A program made the translations under genes and the position numbers. From contig JACQED010000359.1 of the NCBI GenBank assembly GCA_016200785.1, positions 1 to 6,405 on the forward strand: a stretch of DNA of 6,405 bases, in the 5' to 3' direction. Of this stretch, positions 5,910-6,405 are shown one piece after another (position 1 is the first letter of the stretch; every line of letters begins with the position of its first letter). The DNA comes from Chloroflexota bacterium (GTDB lineage: Bacteria; Chloroflexota; Anaerolineae; Anaerolineales; JACQED01). A model generated the notes under the pieces. That model did not search any database. It saw only the letters and a program-made list of their open reading frames with translations, and was not told the DNA's origin.

Positions 5910-6386
5910 TTACTTTTTCTTCTTGGGCGGCAACAGCACGTCGCCATAGTCCTTCAAATTGACGAACTGCCCGGCGAGTTGGTTGAGTTTGGCGAAATCA
6001 GTCGGGTTCTCGGCGCTGCGCTGAGTCGTCGCGATCAGGCCGACGGGATGCTCTCCTTCGGTGACGATCAGCGCGCCGCTCTCACTGCTTCGGGCTTTGT
6101 CGAGCGCGACGTTGGTGCCCATCGCCGTCTGCTCGACGCTGTCGGCCGGCTTCAGCCCCGGCAGATTTTCAAGCGGCGTATCGGCAAGGCCCATACCGGC
6201 CTGAGCATTGGCGAGCAGTACGTCGTTGAATGTCGCCGTGGCCCACGAGCCGTCGGCTTTATGGACGACCAGATGCCACCAGCGCTGGCCCTGAGCAGCA
6301 TTCAACGCCGCCATCGCCTGCCCGAAGGTCGCGTGCCCCGGCGCCACCACATATGTGCTGACGAGTTCATCTTTTGAGATCGGCAT
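5910..6386 (-). CDS. Small protein with two CBS-like repeats
   Basis: This 158-residue protein looks like a degenerate CBS-domain pair. The first unit (about 8-58) contains APGHATFGQAMAALNA, then a strand HLVVHKADGSW and ATFNDVL, in the CBS order helix, strand, turn, helix. The second (about 76-125) ends in GALIVTEGEHPVGLIATTQ, the typical VVdeGe-vGvit pattern. CBS pairs bind adenosyl nucleotides and regulate attached or partner proteins. The ligand here is unknown, and the usual binding aspartate after the last strand is replaced by polar residues, so binding may be lost. The tail after residue 135 ends in LLPPKKKK. No membrane segment is seen. The start is supported by GGAGGG (6396-6391), four to five bases before the ATG. 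It is the first gene seen of an operon with the membrane protein that follows; more genes may lie upstream beyond the right edge. Confidence 0.72.
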   Translation of the reverse strand: MPISKDELVSTYVVAPGHATFGQAMAALNAAQGQRWWHLVVHKADGSWATATFNDVLLANAQAGMGLADTPLENLPGLKPADSVEQTAMGTNVALDKARSSESGALIVTEGEHPVGLIATTQRSAENPTDFAKLNQLAGQFVNLKDYGDVLLPPKKKK

Positions 6387-6390
6387 CTGT

Positions 6391-6396
6391 CCCTCC
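6391..6396 (-). promoter_or_regulatory. Shine-Dalgarno site of the CBS-like gene
   Basis: GGAGGG on the minus strand stands four bases before the ATG at 6386. It is a near-perfect match to the anti-16S sequence and fixes the start. Together with AAAGGAG before the membrane protein gene, it shows that this operon uses normal leader-dependent initiation, unlike the phosphatase, SCO1664-family and PEP-binding genes of this window, which show no such site. Confidence 0.75.
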
Positions 6397-6405
6397 GCTG
6401 ATACC

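Overview
This is a G+C-rich bacterial window of six genes with no mobile element, CRISPR array, tRNA or rRNA. The gene content points to Chloroflexota (Anaerolineae-like) or a close relative. It carries the SCO1664-family / DUF3090 / MSMEG_4193-type phosphatase trio, known mainly from Actinobacteria and also from Chloroflexota. The gaps are packed with short palindromic repeats, and the one good promoter sits as expected for a leaderless mRNA. The lineage is an inference from these traits; there is no marker gene.

Region 1 (1-1845, minus strand) is a three-gene cluster read right to left: a histidine phosphatase (1845-1237), a DUF3090 protein with a C-terminal zinc-ribbon-like motif (1149-622), and a SCO1664-family protein with a PI3/4-kinase- or HipA-like fold (from 560 off the left edge). 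Kinase-like and phosphatase-like partners side by side suggest one small pathway, but its substrate is unknown. Both gaps hold a perfect inverted repeat, each of a different sequence family. One supplies the phosphatase stop codon and the other touches the start codon of the kinase-like gene.

Region 2 (1846-2011) is a divergent intergenic stretch. It holds a third palindrome (1860-1920) and a sigma70-type promoter for the plus-strand gene.

Region 3 (2012-4336, plus strand) is a 774-residue PEP/pyruvate-binding (PPDK_N, ATP-grasp) protein. It has the nucleotide-binding half of PEP synthase or pyruvate phosphate dikinase, but it lacks the phosphohistidine and PEP-barrel domains and ends in a different C-terminal domain.

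Region 4 (4337-4760) is a 424-base gap between convergent genes. It has no credible ORF but contains a near-perfect 34-base hairpin and a run of further stem-loops. It may be a structured RNA or long 3' UTR, and it is the least explained part of the window.

Region 5 (4761-6386, minus strand) is a tight two-gene operon: a small protein with two CBS-like repeats, then a four-helix membrane protein. Both have strong Shine-Dalgarno sites and both end in lysine-rich tails. They probably act together at the membrane, with an unknown function.
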